NCBI GenBank assembly: GCA_905221605.1
Contig: CAJNDS010002218.1
Span: 202,501 to 265,000 of the forward strand
DNA from: Symbiodinium natans
Taxonomy: Eukaryota; Sar; Dinophyceae; Suessiales; Symbiodiniaceae
Length of the DNA: 62,500 nucleotides
Reading direction: 5' to 3'
Shown: piece by piece, positions 30,227 to 41,140 of the stretch
How the letters are laid out: every line of letters begins with the position of its first letter
How positions within the stretch are numbered: position 1 is the first letter of the stretch
Position numbers and translations under genes: made by a program
The notes under the pieces: generated by a model
The model's input: only the letters and a program-made list of their open reading frames with translations
Told to the model about the DNA's origin: nothing
The model's database searches: none

Positions 30227-30430
30227 TCAAGGGCCGGGGGTCTTGTGGTGGTTTTGAGTCTTAAGAAGGCTTTTGAAAATTCCGACGCTAAGGCAGCCTT
30301 TGTGCCATGTTATCTCGGGGTCGATATCGGGCACAGAGCGTTTGGGTGCCAGGCCCAAATGATCAGCTGAGGGTCCCTTAAATTCTGCTTGGGCTCCTAA
30401 CAAGGACCAACAAGCCTTCTTTCCCTGAAC
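30227..30430 (-). CDS. Possible exon, unknown protein
   Basis: A long open minus frame in an array-free stretch has KACWSLLGAQAEFKGPSADH and LGLAPKRSVPDIDPEITWHK. Family not recognised. It may be intronic filler. Confidence 0.3.
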   Translation of the reverse strand, partial: VQGKKACWSLLGAQAEFKGPSADHLGLAPKRSVPDIDPEITWHKGCLSVGIFKSLLKTQNHHKTPGP

Positions 30431-30662
30431 CCTAAATCCTAAACCCCCACCGAGCATGCAGACTCTGCAGACCGCGAAGCCAATCAAGAGCCATCATTGT
30501 GCTTACGGCTCTCCCGACACGCGCCTCAAGGCTGAACCCGAAACCTCTCAACGATCTGAAGCCTTGATTTGCTGGTCCCCACCGAGTAACGCCTAGACCC
30601 TAGACCGCTTCACACAAGAAGAAACATGATCCTAAACTCTAACCCTTAAACCCCCTATGGGC

Positions 30663-30738
30663 CTTGACGGCCAAGAGGCCCCGCAGAAAAAGATGTGCAA
30701 AGAGCTTCCTTGTCGCTTGTGGCCAATGGCAGGGCTCC
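30663..30738 (-). CDS. Candidate exon, unknown protein
   Basis: Acceptor CTTGTAG|G and GC donor GTCAAG|GCCC. The frame reads PCHWPQATRKLFAHLFLRGL then LAVK. Confidence 0.5.
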
Positions 30739-30958
30739 CTACAAGGCAACAACCCCTCAACCCTCTTTACCACCCTAACCCTAAACCCTAAACCCTGAAC
30801 CCTAAACCCTGAAACGTCTTCCCTACCACCCTAACCCGAATGCAACAAAGAACACGGCGCTTATTTGCTTATTTGCTTTGAGCCCAAGGCTTGAAGTTTG
30901 GGGTTGGGGGGAAAGCCTAAACCCTGACAGGGTTTAGGGTTAAGAGTTAGGGTTCAAC

Positions 30959-31018
30959 CCTGCAAGGGGCTCCAGCATTGCCCCTACTTGTTCGTTTGTC
31001 ATGGATTCTAGACAATCA
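30959..31018 (-). CDS. Candidate exon, unknown protein
   Basis: Acceptor GTCCAAG|T and donor GCAG|GGTTG or GCAGG|GTTGAA. The frame reads DCLESMTNEQVGAMLEPLA. Confidence 0.55.
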
Positions 31019-31351
31019 CTTGGACGGTTCAGGGTTTAGGGTTTAGGGTTTAGAGGGTTTAGGGCTTAGGGTTTAGGGTTTACGGTTTAGGGTTTAGGGT
31101 TTAGGGTTTAGGGTTTAGGGTTTAGGGTTTAGGGTTTAGGGTTTAGGGTTTAGGGTTTAGGGTTTAGGGTTTTCGGTTTAGGGTTTAGGGTTTAGGGTTT
31201 AGGGTTTAGGGTTTAGGGTTTAGGGTTTAGGATTGAGGGCTTAGGGTTTAGGGTTTAGGGATTAGGGATTAGGGTTTAGGGTTTAGGGCTTAGGGTTTCG
31301 GGAAGGTTTAGGGTTTAGGGTCCCTAAGGCCTCAAGCCCTACACCCGAAAC

Positions 31352-31438
31352 CCTCATCCAGTCGAGGCTCAAAACGGCCAACATCCTGCCTTTCCTCCGC
31401 GCGAGCCTTAGCCGCCAATACGGCTCTAAGGCTTCCAC
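31352..31438 (-). CDS. Candidate exon, basic helical segment
   Basis: Acceptor CTACAAG|G and donor GAGG|GTTTCGGG. The frame reads VEALEPYWRLRLARRKGRML then AVLSLDWM. Confidence 0.6.
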
Positions 31439-31734
31439 CTTGTAGGATTTAGGACTTGAAGTTTGGATCTTTTTAGGATTTCTGACCCAAAACCCTAAAC
31501 CCTAAACCCTAAACCCTAAACCCTAAACCCTAAACCCTAAACCCTGGGTTTGGGATTTCCGGAAGTGAGTGAGGGAGGGGAGTGAGTGAGTGGCAACACA
31601 CGGGATGCCGTGCCTAAGGCCCTATCCCTCCCGGCTTCGCGCCCTAAACCCTAAACCCTAAACCCCAAACCCTAAACCCCAAACCCTAACCCCTAACCTC
31701 TAAACCCTAAACCCTAAACCCTAAACCCTAAAAC

Positions 31735-31802
31735 CGTCATCGTCCCCTCCACGGACGACTTGCGAGGAGATGCTATGGCACGACTAGGCGCGAGCCGGCT
31801 GG
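31735..31802 (-). CDS. Candidate exon, unknown protein
   Basis: Acceptor CCAAAAG|C and donor ATGACG|GTTTTAGGG, the donor being the first base of a telomere-type array. The frame reads SRLAPSRAIASPRKSSVEGT then MT. Confidence 0.55.
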
Positions 31803-32103
31803 CTTTTGGAGGGTTTAGGGTTTAGGGTTTAGGGTTTGGGGTTTGGGGTTTGGGGTTTGGGGTTTAGGGTTCAGGGTTCAGGGTTTAGGGGAAGCCCTAC
31901 TCCTGCTCTGGTTGCTGAAGTCGCATCTTATGTCTGCAAAGGAAGTGCCCGCCTAGAGCCCAGGAACCATATGGGGGTTTCCGAAAATAGTTACCCTTTT
32001 TGGGGGTCCCCTTTCTCGGGGGGTTCTATTCTATTTAGGGGGGGAAAAATCCCCATAAACTAAAGGCGGTACCCCCTTTGGGGGGTTGCTTACTCAAGTG
32101 AAC

Positions 32104-32193
32104 TTGGGATACAAACCGACCTTGAGAAGGATTATGGTACCTCCTATTATAAGCCCTATTAGGGACTGCTCGTGCAAAGGGGGAACATCCCAA
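32104..32193. mobile_element. Short inverted-repeat element, family M1
   Basis: TTGGGATACAAACCGACCTT ... AGGGACTGCTCGTGCAAAGG then GGGAACATCCCAA. More diverged on the left than other copies. A fragment of family M2 (CACTGGGCGACCAAG) follows at 32236. Confidence 0.65.
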
Positions 32194-32618
32194 AAGGGAA
32201 CCCTAGAATCACAAAAAGGGCCAAAGGGTAACACTGGGCGACCAAGTATTTCAGGTGTATCCTGGACTCTGGGTTCCCTAAACCCTAAACCCTAAACCCT
32301 AAACCCTAAACCCTAAACCCTAAACCCTAAACCCTAAACCCTAAACCCTAAACCCTAAACCCTAAACCCTAAACCCTAAACCTTGCAGGTTTTGGGCTTT
32401 GGTGGGTGGGGAGTTCGGATACGGAGAGGAGGGCCGGGAACTGGGTGCTTTCGGATTCAGTGGGCTTGGGGAATGTATGGTCCTGGGGTTGATAGGATTT
32501 GGGCTTCGGGTTTGTGGGTTTTGGGGTTTAGGGCAAATCATGGCTGGCTTTAGGGCTTCTGGGATCCCCCCAAAACCCTCATCCCTACACCCTAAACCCT
32601 AAACCCGAAACCCGAAAC

Positions 32619-32695
32619 CGCGTGGACAGGCAGCTCCGCTTGGAGGTCTTCGGGTTTGGGATAGTGCTCCCTGTCCTTGGGCGGAGCCCCAAAGG
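32619..32695 (-). CDS. Candidate exon, acidic unknown protein
   Basis: Acceptor GGATGCAG|C and donor CACGCG|GTTTCGGG. The frame reads FGAPPKDREHYPKPEDLQAE then LPVHA. Flanked by outward-facing arrays and C-runs. Confidence 0.6.
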
Positions 32696-32814
32696 CTGCA
32701 TCCCAAACCCCCCCCCCCCCCCAAAAAAAGGAATATATTTAAACGTGTGTGCGTGTATATATTAATAAAAAGAAGTAGTCAGACATGAACATGAGACAAA
32801 GGTAAAATCCAAAC

Positions 32815-32882
32815 CAAGGCCTTCAATTCCGCAAGCCGCCCTGGGTAGCAAGACCCCACAACCCCCCAAACAGGGTGGCAGC
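32815..32882 (-). CDS. Candidate exon, unknown protein
   Basis: Acceptor CCGGAAG|G and donor CCTTG|GTTTGG. The frame reads CHPVWGVVGSCYPGRLAELK. Confidence 0.5.
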
Positions 32883-33145
32883 CTTCCGGTTTGGGCTTGA
32901 GGGCATAGGGTTGAGTGTTGAGGGGTATAGGGTTTAGGGTTTAGGGTCTAAGCGTTTAGGGTTTAGGGTTTAGGTTTAGGGTTTAGGGCTTAGGGGTTTA
33001 GGGCTTAGGGCTTACATAGGGTGTAGGGGGAGCCAGGGATCTGGGGATGTAAGGCTTGGGATTTCGGGTTCTGGGGCTTAAGGGCGTAGAGTTTAGGCTG
33101 AACTGCAAGGGCTAGAGCTCGCCCAAACCCCAAAGCCCTAAGAAC

Positions 33146-33196
33146 CCTGAGGCCAATTCTTCCTAGCGCCCTGGGACTTTGAAGGAAGTGCGCGCA
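33146..33196 (-). CDS. Small candidate exon
   Basis: Acceptor ACCATAG|T and donor CAG|GGTTC. The frame reads VRALPSKSQGARKNWPQ. Confidence 0.4.
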
Positions 33197-33214
33197 CTAT
33201 GGTGCGTAACCCGA

Positions 33215-33765
33215 AACTCTAAACCTAAAACCCCAAACCCTTAAACCCTAAATCCTCAAACACCCCAAACCCCCTAAACCCTGAACCCTAATTCAAACCC
33301 CTCAAACCCTCAAACCCCCAAACTCAAAACCCCGCAATCCTCAAAACCTAAATCCCGAAAACCCCCACATCCCTAAAACCCCCCAAATCCCCAAACTCCC
33401 CACATCCCAAAAAACCCTAGAACCCGAAAACCGTAAAACCCAAAACCTAGAGGCTAGACCTTTAAAGCCGAAAAAACCAAAATCCCCAACACCCCAAAAA
33501 CCCAAACCAAAAAACCCCAGAGCCTCCACACCCCTAAAATCCTAAACCAAAACTGTCAAACCCTAGAACCCGAAAACCCTGAAACCCTGAAACCCTGAAC
33601 CCTAAACCCACCCTAAACCCCTCACCCCCCGACAACCATAAACTCTAAACCCTAAACCCCAAACCCTAAACACCGAAAACCACCCTGAAACCCGAAACCC
33701 CCCAAACCACCCCAAAAACCCTTACCCTAAACCCTAAAACCCCCCAAACCCACCAAAAAATCTTT
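33215..33765. repeat. Highly degenerate CCCTAAA-like sequence
   Basis: C- and A-rich sequence recognisable as decayed CCCTAAA/CCCCAAA units with many indels. The open minus frame across it (repeated GFWGVG/FGF) is an artefact. No exon seen. Confidence 0.7.
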
Positions 33766-33771
33766 AAGCCC

Positions 33772-33841
33772 CTTAAGCGCAGCCTGCTGTCTTCGTCACT
33801 TGGCTCAAAAGACCAGTGCGAGTTCTCGAAGATGTCTTGAC
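33772..33841 (-). CDS. Candidate exon, unknown protein
   Basis: Acceptor CACGTGAG|G; the frame reads DIFENSHWSFEPSDEDSRLR then LR. Flanked by outward-facing arrays. Confidence 0.6.
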
Positions 33842-34023
33842 CTCACGTGGTTTAGGGTTGAGGGTTTTGAGGAGTTTAGGGTTTTGGGGAGTTTAGGGTG
33901 TTGGGGTTTCGGTTTAGTGTTTTGCGAGTTTAGAGTTTAGGGTTTTAGGGTTATGGATGTGGGAATTTCGGGTTTTTAGGTGTTCTGGGCTGAGGAGTTT
34001 AGGGTTTTTTGGTTCAGGGCGTG

Positions 34024-34091
34024 TAGGGCCACGTGTTTCGGATTTTCGGATACGGGGTTCGTTTCACTGGCAGGAGGCTCTCGCAGGTTTT
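34024..34091 (-). CDS. Candidate exon, unknown protein
   Basis: Acceptor GCTCAAG|A; the frame reads TCESLLPVKRTPYPKIRNTW. Confidence 0.45.
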
Positions 34092-34764
34092 CTTGAGCTG
34101 GAGTTTAGGGCTTGGGGTTTAGGGCTTAGGGTCTAGGGTTGAGGGTTGAGGGTTGAGGGTTTAGGGTATAGGGTTTAGGGTTTAGGGCTTAGGGGCTTTG
34201 AGGATTTGAATGGTCTATGCCTTGGAAAACGAAAGGGCAAGGGTGCCACTGGGCCACGGTTTAGGGTTTAGGGGTTAGGGTTTAGGGTTTATAGGGTTTA
34301 GGGTTTAGGGCTTAGGGTTTAGGGTTAGGGTTTAGGGTTTAGGGTTTAGGGTTTAGGGTTTAGGGTTTAGGGTTTAGGGTTTAGGGTTTAGGGCTTAGGG
34401 TTTAGGGTTTAGGGTTTAGGGTTTAGGGCTTAGGGCTTAGGGTTTAGGGTTTAGGGTTTAGGGTTTATGGGCGTAGGGAAGTGTCAGCTTTGAGGATGCT
34501 GCGGGAGTTCTAAACCCTAAACCCTAAACCCTAAACCCTAAACCCTAAACCCTAAACCCTAAACCCTAGTTCTGAGCAAGGAATGAGGGAATCAGGCGCC
34601 TAAACGGGTGTAGGGGCTTCGAGTGCTCTGCATCGGAAAACACCCCCCCCCTTTGGGTGATGTGGCTTAGGTTAGGGTGCAGGGTTTAGGGTTTGGAGTG
34701 TGGGGCTCAGGGTTTAGGGTTTAGGCTTTAGGATTTAGGGTTTAGGGTTTAGGGTACCAAAATC

Positions 34765-34835
34765 CGAGGCGCAGTTGTTGAGTAGCACCTGACAATTGGA
34801 CTGCAAAAAGGGCCAGAGGCTTGGGAGGAGAACAT
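34765..34835 (-). CDS. Candidate exon, possibly ankyrin-like
   Basis: After CCCTTTTTGCAG the minus frames give NCQVLLNNCASDFG before GGTACC, or an alternative open frame. The first resembles the end of an ankyrin helix. Uncertain. Confidence 0.35.
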
Positions 34836-34980
34836 AGGGTTTAGGGTTTAGGGTTTGGGGTTTGGGGTTTGGGGTCTGGGGTTTGGGGTTTAGGGTTTAG
34901 GGTCTGGGGTTTGGGGTTTGGGGTTTAGGGTTTGGGGTTTGGGCTTTGGGGTTTGGGGCTCGGGCTCCCCTCCTCAAAAC

Positions 34981-35039
34981 CTCTTTGCCTTTTCTTGGGG
35001 GACCAGGAGTTGCTCCCGGGCGCTTTCGCCGGAAAGGCC
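34981..35039 (-). CDS. Candidate exon, basic Pro-rich segment
   Basis: Acceptor TGTGGCAG|G and donor AAAGAG|GTTTTGAGG. The frame reads FRRKRPGATPGPPRKGKE. Confidence 0.55.
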
Positions 35040-35084
35040 CTGCCACATGCTAAGGCGAGTGCCCCAAAGGCTCACACGCTAACA

Positions 35085-35195
35085 TAGGGAATTCATAATT
35101 TGAATAATTAGGGTTTTGGGGTGCTGTTATAACATACATTTATAGGGGCCATAAAAGCATACTACTAAAAAATATTCCGACCCCTATAGTACCCC
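35085..35195. mobile_element. Short AT-rich element, family M4
   Basis: GAATAATTAGGGTTTTGGGG ... GGGGCCATAAAAGCATACTA ... ATATTCCGACCCCTATAGT. Same layout as 50781-50885. Confidence 0.6.
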
Positions 35196-35492
35196 AAAGA
35201 GACCAAGCTCAGTTGCTACTTCAAAGAGGGTGAACTCAGCTGGCGAGCTCAATCTACCGAATCACCCCAACATGCCTCAAAGCGAGCGCTCAAAGCGAAA
35301 GACCACAGCAGGCCTTCTGGCGGCGCCACATCCCCGGTTCGGGTTTCGTGTCCATGTGACTCTTGTGACAAACGCCAGACAAGAGCAACAAACCCCAAAA
35401 GCCTCAACTCTAAACCCCAAACCCTAAACCCTAAACTCTAAACTCTAAACCCCAAACCCTAAACCCTAAACGCCCAACCCTAAGCCCGAAAC

Positions 35493-35595
35493 AAGCGTGA
35501 GGTCCGCGCCCGAGCGAACGTCCAAGGTTTGGACTCGTTCGCTTCGTTGGGAAACTGCGGATGCTGCGCCTCACGGAATGTCTCCGGATTCGGAG
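35493..35595 (-). CDS. Candidate exon, unknown protein
   Basis: Acceptor ACCTTCAG|C and donor GCTT|GTTTCGGG. The frame reads PETFREAQHPQFPNEANESK then PWTFARARTSRL. Flanked by outward-facing arrays. Confidence 0.6.
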
Positions 35596-35647
35596 CTGAA
35601 GGTCCAGAGTTTGGGGTAGAGTTTGGGGTTTAGGGTTTAGGGTTTAG

Positions 35648-36731
35648 GGTTCAGCATCTCTGGTCCAAGCATTCACTAGTTGAGCAGCTTTCAAGGCCAC
35701 AGGAGAATACCCACCCGCCCATTGGGTCCCACACCATTAGGAAAAATATCCAACCTCCTTCTTCTCTAGGCACGTGGTCAACAGAATGGATTTGTTAACC
35801 ACATGTTTCTGTTTCAAGCGGACAAGAAAACCAAACGTGGTCAACAGAATGGATTTGTCAACCACTTGTTTCTGTTTCAAGCGGACAAGAAAACCAACGT
35901 GGTCAACAGAATGGATTTGTTAACCACATGTTTCCATTCGGGAACTTATTCGGGTGGGGGGGGGTGGGGGGGGTGGGGGGGGGCCCGCTAAATATATGAC
36001 CTTGCCCGCTATGAGCTTGCCCGCTAAATATATGACCTTGCCCGCTAAATATATTACCTGGCCCGGGCCATATATTTAGCGGGCAAGGTCATATATTTAA
36101 CGGGCAAGGTCATATATTTAGCGGGCAAGGTCATATATTTAGTGGGCAAGGTCGCCCTTTAGCGGGCAAGGTCATATATTTAGTGGGCAAGGTCATTTTT
36201 TAGCCACTGGATCTTGCCCACTAAATATATGACCTTGCCCGCTAAATATATGACCTTGCCCGCTAAATATATGACCTTGCCCGCTAAATATAGGACCTTG
36301 CCCGCTAAATATAGGACCTTGCCCGCTAAATATAGGACCTTGCCCGCTAAATATAGGACCTTGCCCGCTAAATATATGACCTGGCCCGGGCCATATATTT
36401 AGCGGGCAAGGTCATATATTTAGCGGGCAAGGTCATATATTTAGCGGGCAAGGTCATATATGTTTAGCGGGCAAGGTCATATATTTAGTGGGCAAGGTCG
36501 CCCTTTAGCGGGCAAGGTCATATATTTAGTGGGCAAGGTCATTTTTTAGCCAATGGACCTTGCCCACTAAATATATGACCTTGCCCGCTAAATATATGAC
36601 CTTGCCCGCTAAATATATGACCTTGCCCGCTAAATATAGGACCTTGCCCGCTAAATATATGACCTTGCCCGCTAAATATATGACCTTGCCCGCAAAGTCA
36701 TTAACATTTATATTATATATGAAAGAGTGGT
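35648..36731. repeat. Composite repeat E1, copy 1
   Basis: Layout: TTCAGCATCTCTGGTCCAAG at the left, a conserved lead (AATATCCAACCTCCTTCTTC), 63-bp tandem units with CGTGGTCAACAGAATGGATT (35773-35935), a G-rich stretch, alternating-orientation 21-bp arrays, and the right end CATTAACATTTATATTATAT then GAAAGAGTGG. TTTAGGG arrays abut both ends. The same order occurs at 41946-42932. Confidence 0.9.
35986..36692. repeat. 21-bp satellite arrays in alternating orientation
   Basis: The unit CTAAATATATGACCTTGCCCG is repeated forward (35988-36060), inverted (36068-36205), forward (36210-36383), inverted (36392-36545) and forward (36555-36692). Forward-to-inverted switches centre on GGCCCGGGCC at 36060-36069 and 36383-36392. 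The DNA could extrude long cruciforms. Because 21 is a multiple of three, in-frame peptides such as MTLPAKY repeat, but I regard them as artefacts. Confidence 0.95.
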
Positions 36732-36955
36732 TTAGGGTTTAGGGTTTCGGGTTTAGGGTTTAGGGTTTAGGGTTTGGGGTTTAGGGTTTAGGGTTTAGGG
36801 TTTAGGGTTTAGAGTTTAGGGTTTAGGGTTTAGGGATAGATGTGTATACTTATTTAATGACTGATGGAGTACTTGTTTTGCTGCTGTCATTTCATACTCA
36901 AACTCATCTTCATTAATAATAGACATATATTGCCAATATGCCTTTTCGAGAGAGC

Positions 36956-37088
36956 GGGAGGGAAGGAGGGAAAGGGGAGAGAGAGAGAGAGAGTGAGCGA
37001 GAGAGGGAAAGAGAAGCACAGAGAGGGAGAGCAAAGGAGCGAGAGAGAAAGAGAGAGAGAGAAAGAGAGAGAAAGAAAGGCAAATAGA
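36956..37088. repeat. GA-rich microsatellite
   Basis: GAGAGAGAGAGAG and GAAAGAGAGA tracts over about 130 bp. Confidence 0.9.
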
Positions 37089-37288
37089 GGTAGGGTTTGG
37101 GGTTCAAGGTGCAGGGCTTGGGGCTTCAGGCCTCGTAGGGTTGGGTTGTGAGATTAGGGTTTTGTAAACCCTAAACTCAACCCTAAACCCTAAACCCTAA
37201 ACCCGAAGCCCCAAAACCCTAAACCCTAAACCCGAAACCCGAAGCCCCTAACCCTAAACCCAAAACCCTAAACCCCAAACCCCTAAAC

Positions 37289-37357
37289 CCTGGGAGCTGG
37301 AAGCCGGTCTCGGCCAAGGCGCCATCAAGCCGTAGATCATGTCCGCACAGGCAGCAC
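37289..37357 (-). CDS. Candidate exon, unknown protein
   Basis: Acceptor GCCAAAG|G and donor TCCCAGG|GTTTAGG or one base earlier. The frame reads AACADMIYGLMAPWPRPASS then SQ. Confidence 0.6.
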
Positions 37358-37499
37358 CTTTGGCTTACCCTAAACCCTAAACCCTAAACCCTAAACCCTA
37401 AACCCTAAACCCTAAACCCTAAACCCTAAACCCTAAACCCTAAACTCCAAACCCTAAACCCTAAACCCTGAACCCTAAACCCTAAACCCTAACCCCTAA

Positions 37500-38500
37500 G
37501 CCTAAACCCTAATGTTAAACTGACATTTATAAATGGGGGTGATAATTGTAGTACTCGGCGGGCCGGATCACCCCGGCCCAAGACTACTTTCCATTACGGG
37601 AGGTTTTCGGGCTGATGTGTGTAAACAAACCCATATAGGGGGTCCGATGAAAATAATAGTGGGGTGACATTGGAAAAAGTTTGGCCGGCCAGAAATCTAA
37701 GATTTTACTGAAGATTTGCAGAGAAGACTTCTCATCTGAGCCGGCTTGCAAGAACTCCAGTAGCCAGAGCTTGGGTCTTTGGAGGAGCAGATCTCGTTTG
37801 AGATTGCTGCAGCTCCAGATAAAACTCCCTTAAGCTCAAGACTTCAGCCTTCGGGTCCTGGAAAGTTGGAAACCGCCGGAGATCTTAAAGCAGCGGCTTC
37901 CTTAAATCCCCTTTACAGGCCTCCGCAGTGACAATAATAAAGGGGTGGCAACTATATAATCCGGGAGCCCGGGGGTCGCGGGAAGCCTCAAGTTTAAGAA
38001 ACCATCTCTCTTAAGGCTTAAGAGAAAATTCCAGCCTTCCTCAGACCCCCAGACCCCAGGAATCACCCCCTCTTTTTTCCACCCTTAAATTCCGGGAAAC
38101 CAAAACAAAATCTGGGGGAGGGGGGGTTAATTAACGCGACGTTAACATTAAACCCCCTAAACCCCTTAGAGCTTTAAAGGATTTGGGCGTTAGCCTAAAC
38201 CCTAAACCCTAAACCCTAAACCCCTTAGAGCTTTAAGGGATTTGGCTTTAGCCTGAACCTTCAACCCTAAACCCTACACCCTCAACCCTAAACCTTAAAC
38301 CTCTTGGAGCTTGAAGGGGTTCGCGTTGTTACCTTGGCAGAACATCACCGAGTCGTGGGCTGTCCCACACCTGAAAGGGTTGGGGCTTAGGGGCGTTTTC
38401 GGGTTTACACGCTTTATGAAGTTCATAGGGGTTTAGGGTTTAGGGTTTAGGGTTGAGGGCTTAGGATTTAGGGTTTAGGGTTTAGGGTTTAGGGTTGTTC
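37500..38500. other. Mostly non-array filler with short repeats
   Basis: 37510-38110 is unique sequence of mixed composition with no exon I can support. 38150-38310 holds three diverged units of CCCCTTAGAGCTTTAA then GGATTTGGGCGTTAGCC, each ending in CCCTAAA. TTTAGGG arrays follow at 38430-38500. Confidence 0.5.
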
Positions 38501-38559
38501 CTGCAATCAACCTCTGGGATGAGGGTTTAGGATCTTCGCCGTCCGCCGTCCAGCAGCAA

Positions 38560-39055
38560 GTGTGCGGCGTCCAAAGTTCTCAAGAATTCCACATAGCTAA
38601 CCACGCATGTTGCTCACGTTTTGTCAAGAAAAGCAGCGGGCTGGGATGCAAACTGTCGGAAACGAATAAGTATCCAAAATTTGGTACCCTTCTCCTTCGC
38701 TCGCCAGGGCCACAAGATCAAAGTCCAGACCCAAAGGTATTGCAGCCTTGTTCGGCTTCTCTCAAAGTCCTCTTGGAGAATGCCCTTGCTGATCTCCAAC
38801 AGTTTGACTTCACCACTCGTGGCAAGTGGAAAGTCGAGGGCCCTTTCCACTGCCCACAGCCGCCAGCCAAAACGAAATTCGCTTCTAGGCCGCTCCCTTT
38901 GCGTTCAAGCAAGGGAACTGCGTCCTCCCTTTGCGGCAAAGCCTCGCCGGCGTGAACCGTGGATGCAAAACAGATTGGCACTGCTGCTTGTTCCACTGCA
39001 TGAAGTTTCTGTACGCTTCACGGAGTACCTCTCCCTGGCCCCAAACGGAATACCA
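38560..39055. CDS. 500-bp array-free coding-like block, strand undecided
   Basis: Plus frames stay open for 131 and 158 codons (SASLKVLLENALADLQQFDF in one). Minus frames stay open for 78 and 92 codons (DFPLATSGEVKLLEISKGIL then QEDFERSRTRLQYL in one). No family recognised. It is the longest unique block in the right half apart from 45.4-48.2 kb. Confidence 0.35.
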
Positions 39056-39481
39056 CTCCCTAACCCTAAACCCTATACCCTAAACCCTAAACAATAAACC
39101 CTAAACCCTAAACCCTAAACCAAGGGTTTATAGAGTTCTTGGACCTTGGGATGCTATCGTCTGTTGATCTCTGAATCCCTAGAAATCCCAGAAACCCTAG
39201 AAACCCTAAACTCTAAACCCTAGAATCCCTAAAAACCCCAGAAACCCTAGAAAGTCTAGAAACCCCAGAAACCCTAGAAACTCTAGAAACTCTAGAAACC
39301 CTAGAAAATGCAGAAACCCTGTACCCCGGCCCTGTATAAGCCTAAGAGCACTAAAAAAGCTATAAACGGTTGATTACACACGCTATTAAATCTCACAAAC
39401 TCTTTACCCCTCAACGCCCTAAACCCCAAACCCTAAACCCTAAACCCTAAACCCTAAACCCTAAACCCTAAACCCTAAACC

Positions 39482-39542
39482 CTGTGGGCGGAAACAAGCC
39501 CATCCTTGCAACCCAGTCGCACCGATGAGGCTCCTGAAGGGC
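39482..39542 (-). CDS. Candidate exon, unknown protein
   Basis: A textbook pyrimidine-tract acceptor, CTGCTTTATTCTTGCCGCAG|G, and donor CACAG|GGTTTAGGG. The frame reads ALQEPHRCDWVARMGLFPPT. Flanked by outward-facing arrays. Confidence 0.65.
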
Positions 39543-40240
39543 CTGCGGCAAGAATAAAGCAGGGTTTAGGGTTTAGGGTTTAGGGTTTAGGGTTTAGGGT
39601 TTAGGGTCTAGGGTTTAGGGTTTAAGGTTTAGGGTTTAGGGTTTAGGGTTTAGGGTTTAGGGTTTAGGGGTTTAGGGCTTCTCCACACAATGGCCACTTT
39701 TGGATAGCCCGAAGACTGAAAAGAGCCTGTCTTCTAACCCTAAATTCTAAATAATAATCCCTAAATCCTAACCCCGAAACCCTACACCCTAAACCCTAAA
39801 CGTGGCCATAGAATTGAAGACAACTTTTCATAGTGGGCTTTGGGTTTACAGGTCCTGGGGTTGGGTCCTTGGGAGTTGAGAGTTTAAAGGCTTAAGGGTT
39901 TAGGGTTTAGGTTTTAGGGTTTATGGTGTAGGGTGTAGGGTTTTGAACTTAGGGTTTATGGTGTAGGGTTTTGAACTTAGGGTTTATGGGGGCCTTGGGG
40001 TTTGGGGCTTAAGGACTAGGGGCTTAGGGTCGTGAATTTGCATTCAGGGCTTGCGTATGATCCGCCAGTGGTTGCCGGAAGATATGTGGGAGCTTAGGGT
40101 CTAGCGTTTGTAGGTTTTCAACCCTAAACCCTAAACCCTAAACCCTAAATAAACCCTAGGCCCTAAACCCTAAACCCTAAACCCTAAACCCCAAACCCTA
40201 AACACTAAAACTACAGTTTAGGGTTTCGTGCTTGGGGTTT

Positions 40241-40319
40241 AGGGAAAGCTCTTCGGGACGCACGCCTTGGCGAAGATGAGCTGGACCACGTGGTCCAGCT
40301 CCTTCCGTATTGTGGCAGT
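40241..40319 (-). CDS. Candidate exon, helical segment
   Basis: Acceptor CTCTAGAG|A. The frame reads ETATIRKELDHVVQLIFAKA then C, and either a GC donor GCCAAG|GCG or a run to a stop in the next array. Confidence 0.55.
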
Positions 40320-40613
40320 CTCTAGAGTTTGGGGTTTAGGGTTTAGGGCTTAGGGTTTAGGGTTTAGGGTTTAGGGTTTAGGGTTCAGGGCTTGAAGGGT
40401 TTTTTATGGTTGAAGGTTCCAGGGTGTAGGATTCGAAAGCATGCTCCATTTAGGGTATACGGTGCTTCTAGGCTGCGATGGCCCTAAACCCTAAACCCTA
40501 AACCCTAAACCCTAAACCCTAAACCCTAAACCCTAAACCCTAAACCCTAAACCCTAAACCCTGAGCCCCCCACCTCCAGAAACGCGGAGACACTAAGTCC
40601 CAAGCTAGGGCTC

Positions 40614-40707
40614 TTGGGATACTAACAGTCCTTAGTAGGGATTATCATAAGGGGTACGAGTACCATTATCCCTGTTAAGGACTGTTAGGACAAGGGGTAA
40701 CATCCTA
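40614..40707. mobile_element. Short inverted-repeat element, family M1
   Basis: TTGGGATACTAACAGTCCTT and AAGGACTGTTAGGACAAGGG are inverted arms. The right end reads GTAACATCCTATA instead of GGAACATCCCAA. A piece of family M4 (GGGACCATCAAGGGAATACT) follows. Confidence 0.75.
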
Positions 40708-40899
40708 TACAGGGACCATCAAGGGAATACTGTTCGTAACGATTCCAACCCCTATATGAGGGGTTTCCGAAAATAGGAGTACCCTTTCGGGGGCTCCCAT
40801 AATAAGGATGAGACTACTTTGGGGTTTTTTACCCACCCTAAACCCTAAACCCTCAACCCGAAACCTAAACCCTAAACCCTAAACCCAAAACCCTAAACC

Positions 40900-40965
40900 C
40901 TATTTTTTGAAATACGAAGCCAGGTCCGTCTTGTTCTCGAGCTTGATCTTCATCAGCTCGTACAC
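40900..40965 (-). CDS. Candidate terminal exon with stop codon
   Basis: Acceptor CATCGAG|G, then exactly 21 sense codons, VYELMKIKLENKTDLASYFK then K, and a TAG at 40902-40900. The Lys-rich end and exact phase suit a true C-terminus, although the TAG is the start of a TAGGGTTTAGGG array. Confidence 0.65.
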   Translation of the reverse strand: MYELMKIKLENKTDLASYFKK

Positions 40966-41140
40966 CTCGATGGCCCCTCATCCCCTAAGCCCTACACCCT
41001 CATCCCCTAGAAGCCTAAACCCCTTAAACCCTAGACCCTAAACCCTAAACCCTAAACCCTAAACCCTAAACCCTAAACCCTAAACCCTAAACCCTAAACC
41101 CCAAACCCCAAACCCTAACCTAAACCCCTGAACCCTAAAC

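Noticed and set aside
35803-35991. Protein with 21-residue repeats (FLFQADKKTKRGQQNGFVNH)
   Set aside because: The 63-bp DNA repeat is a multiple of three and remains open in several frames and on both strands. No start or gene context, and it lies inside element E1.
36214-36742. MTLPAKY repeat peptides
   Set aside because: Translation of the 21-bp satellite; the inverted blocks argue against coding.
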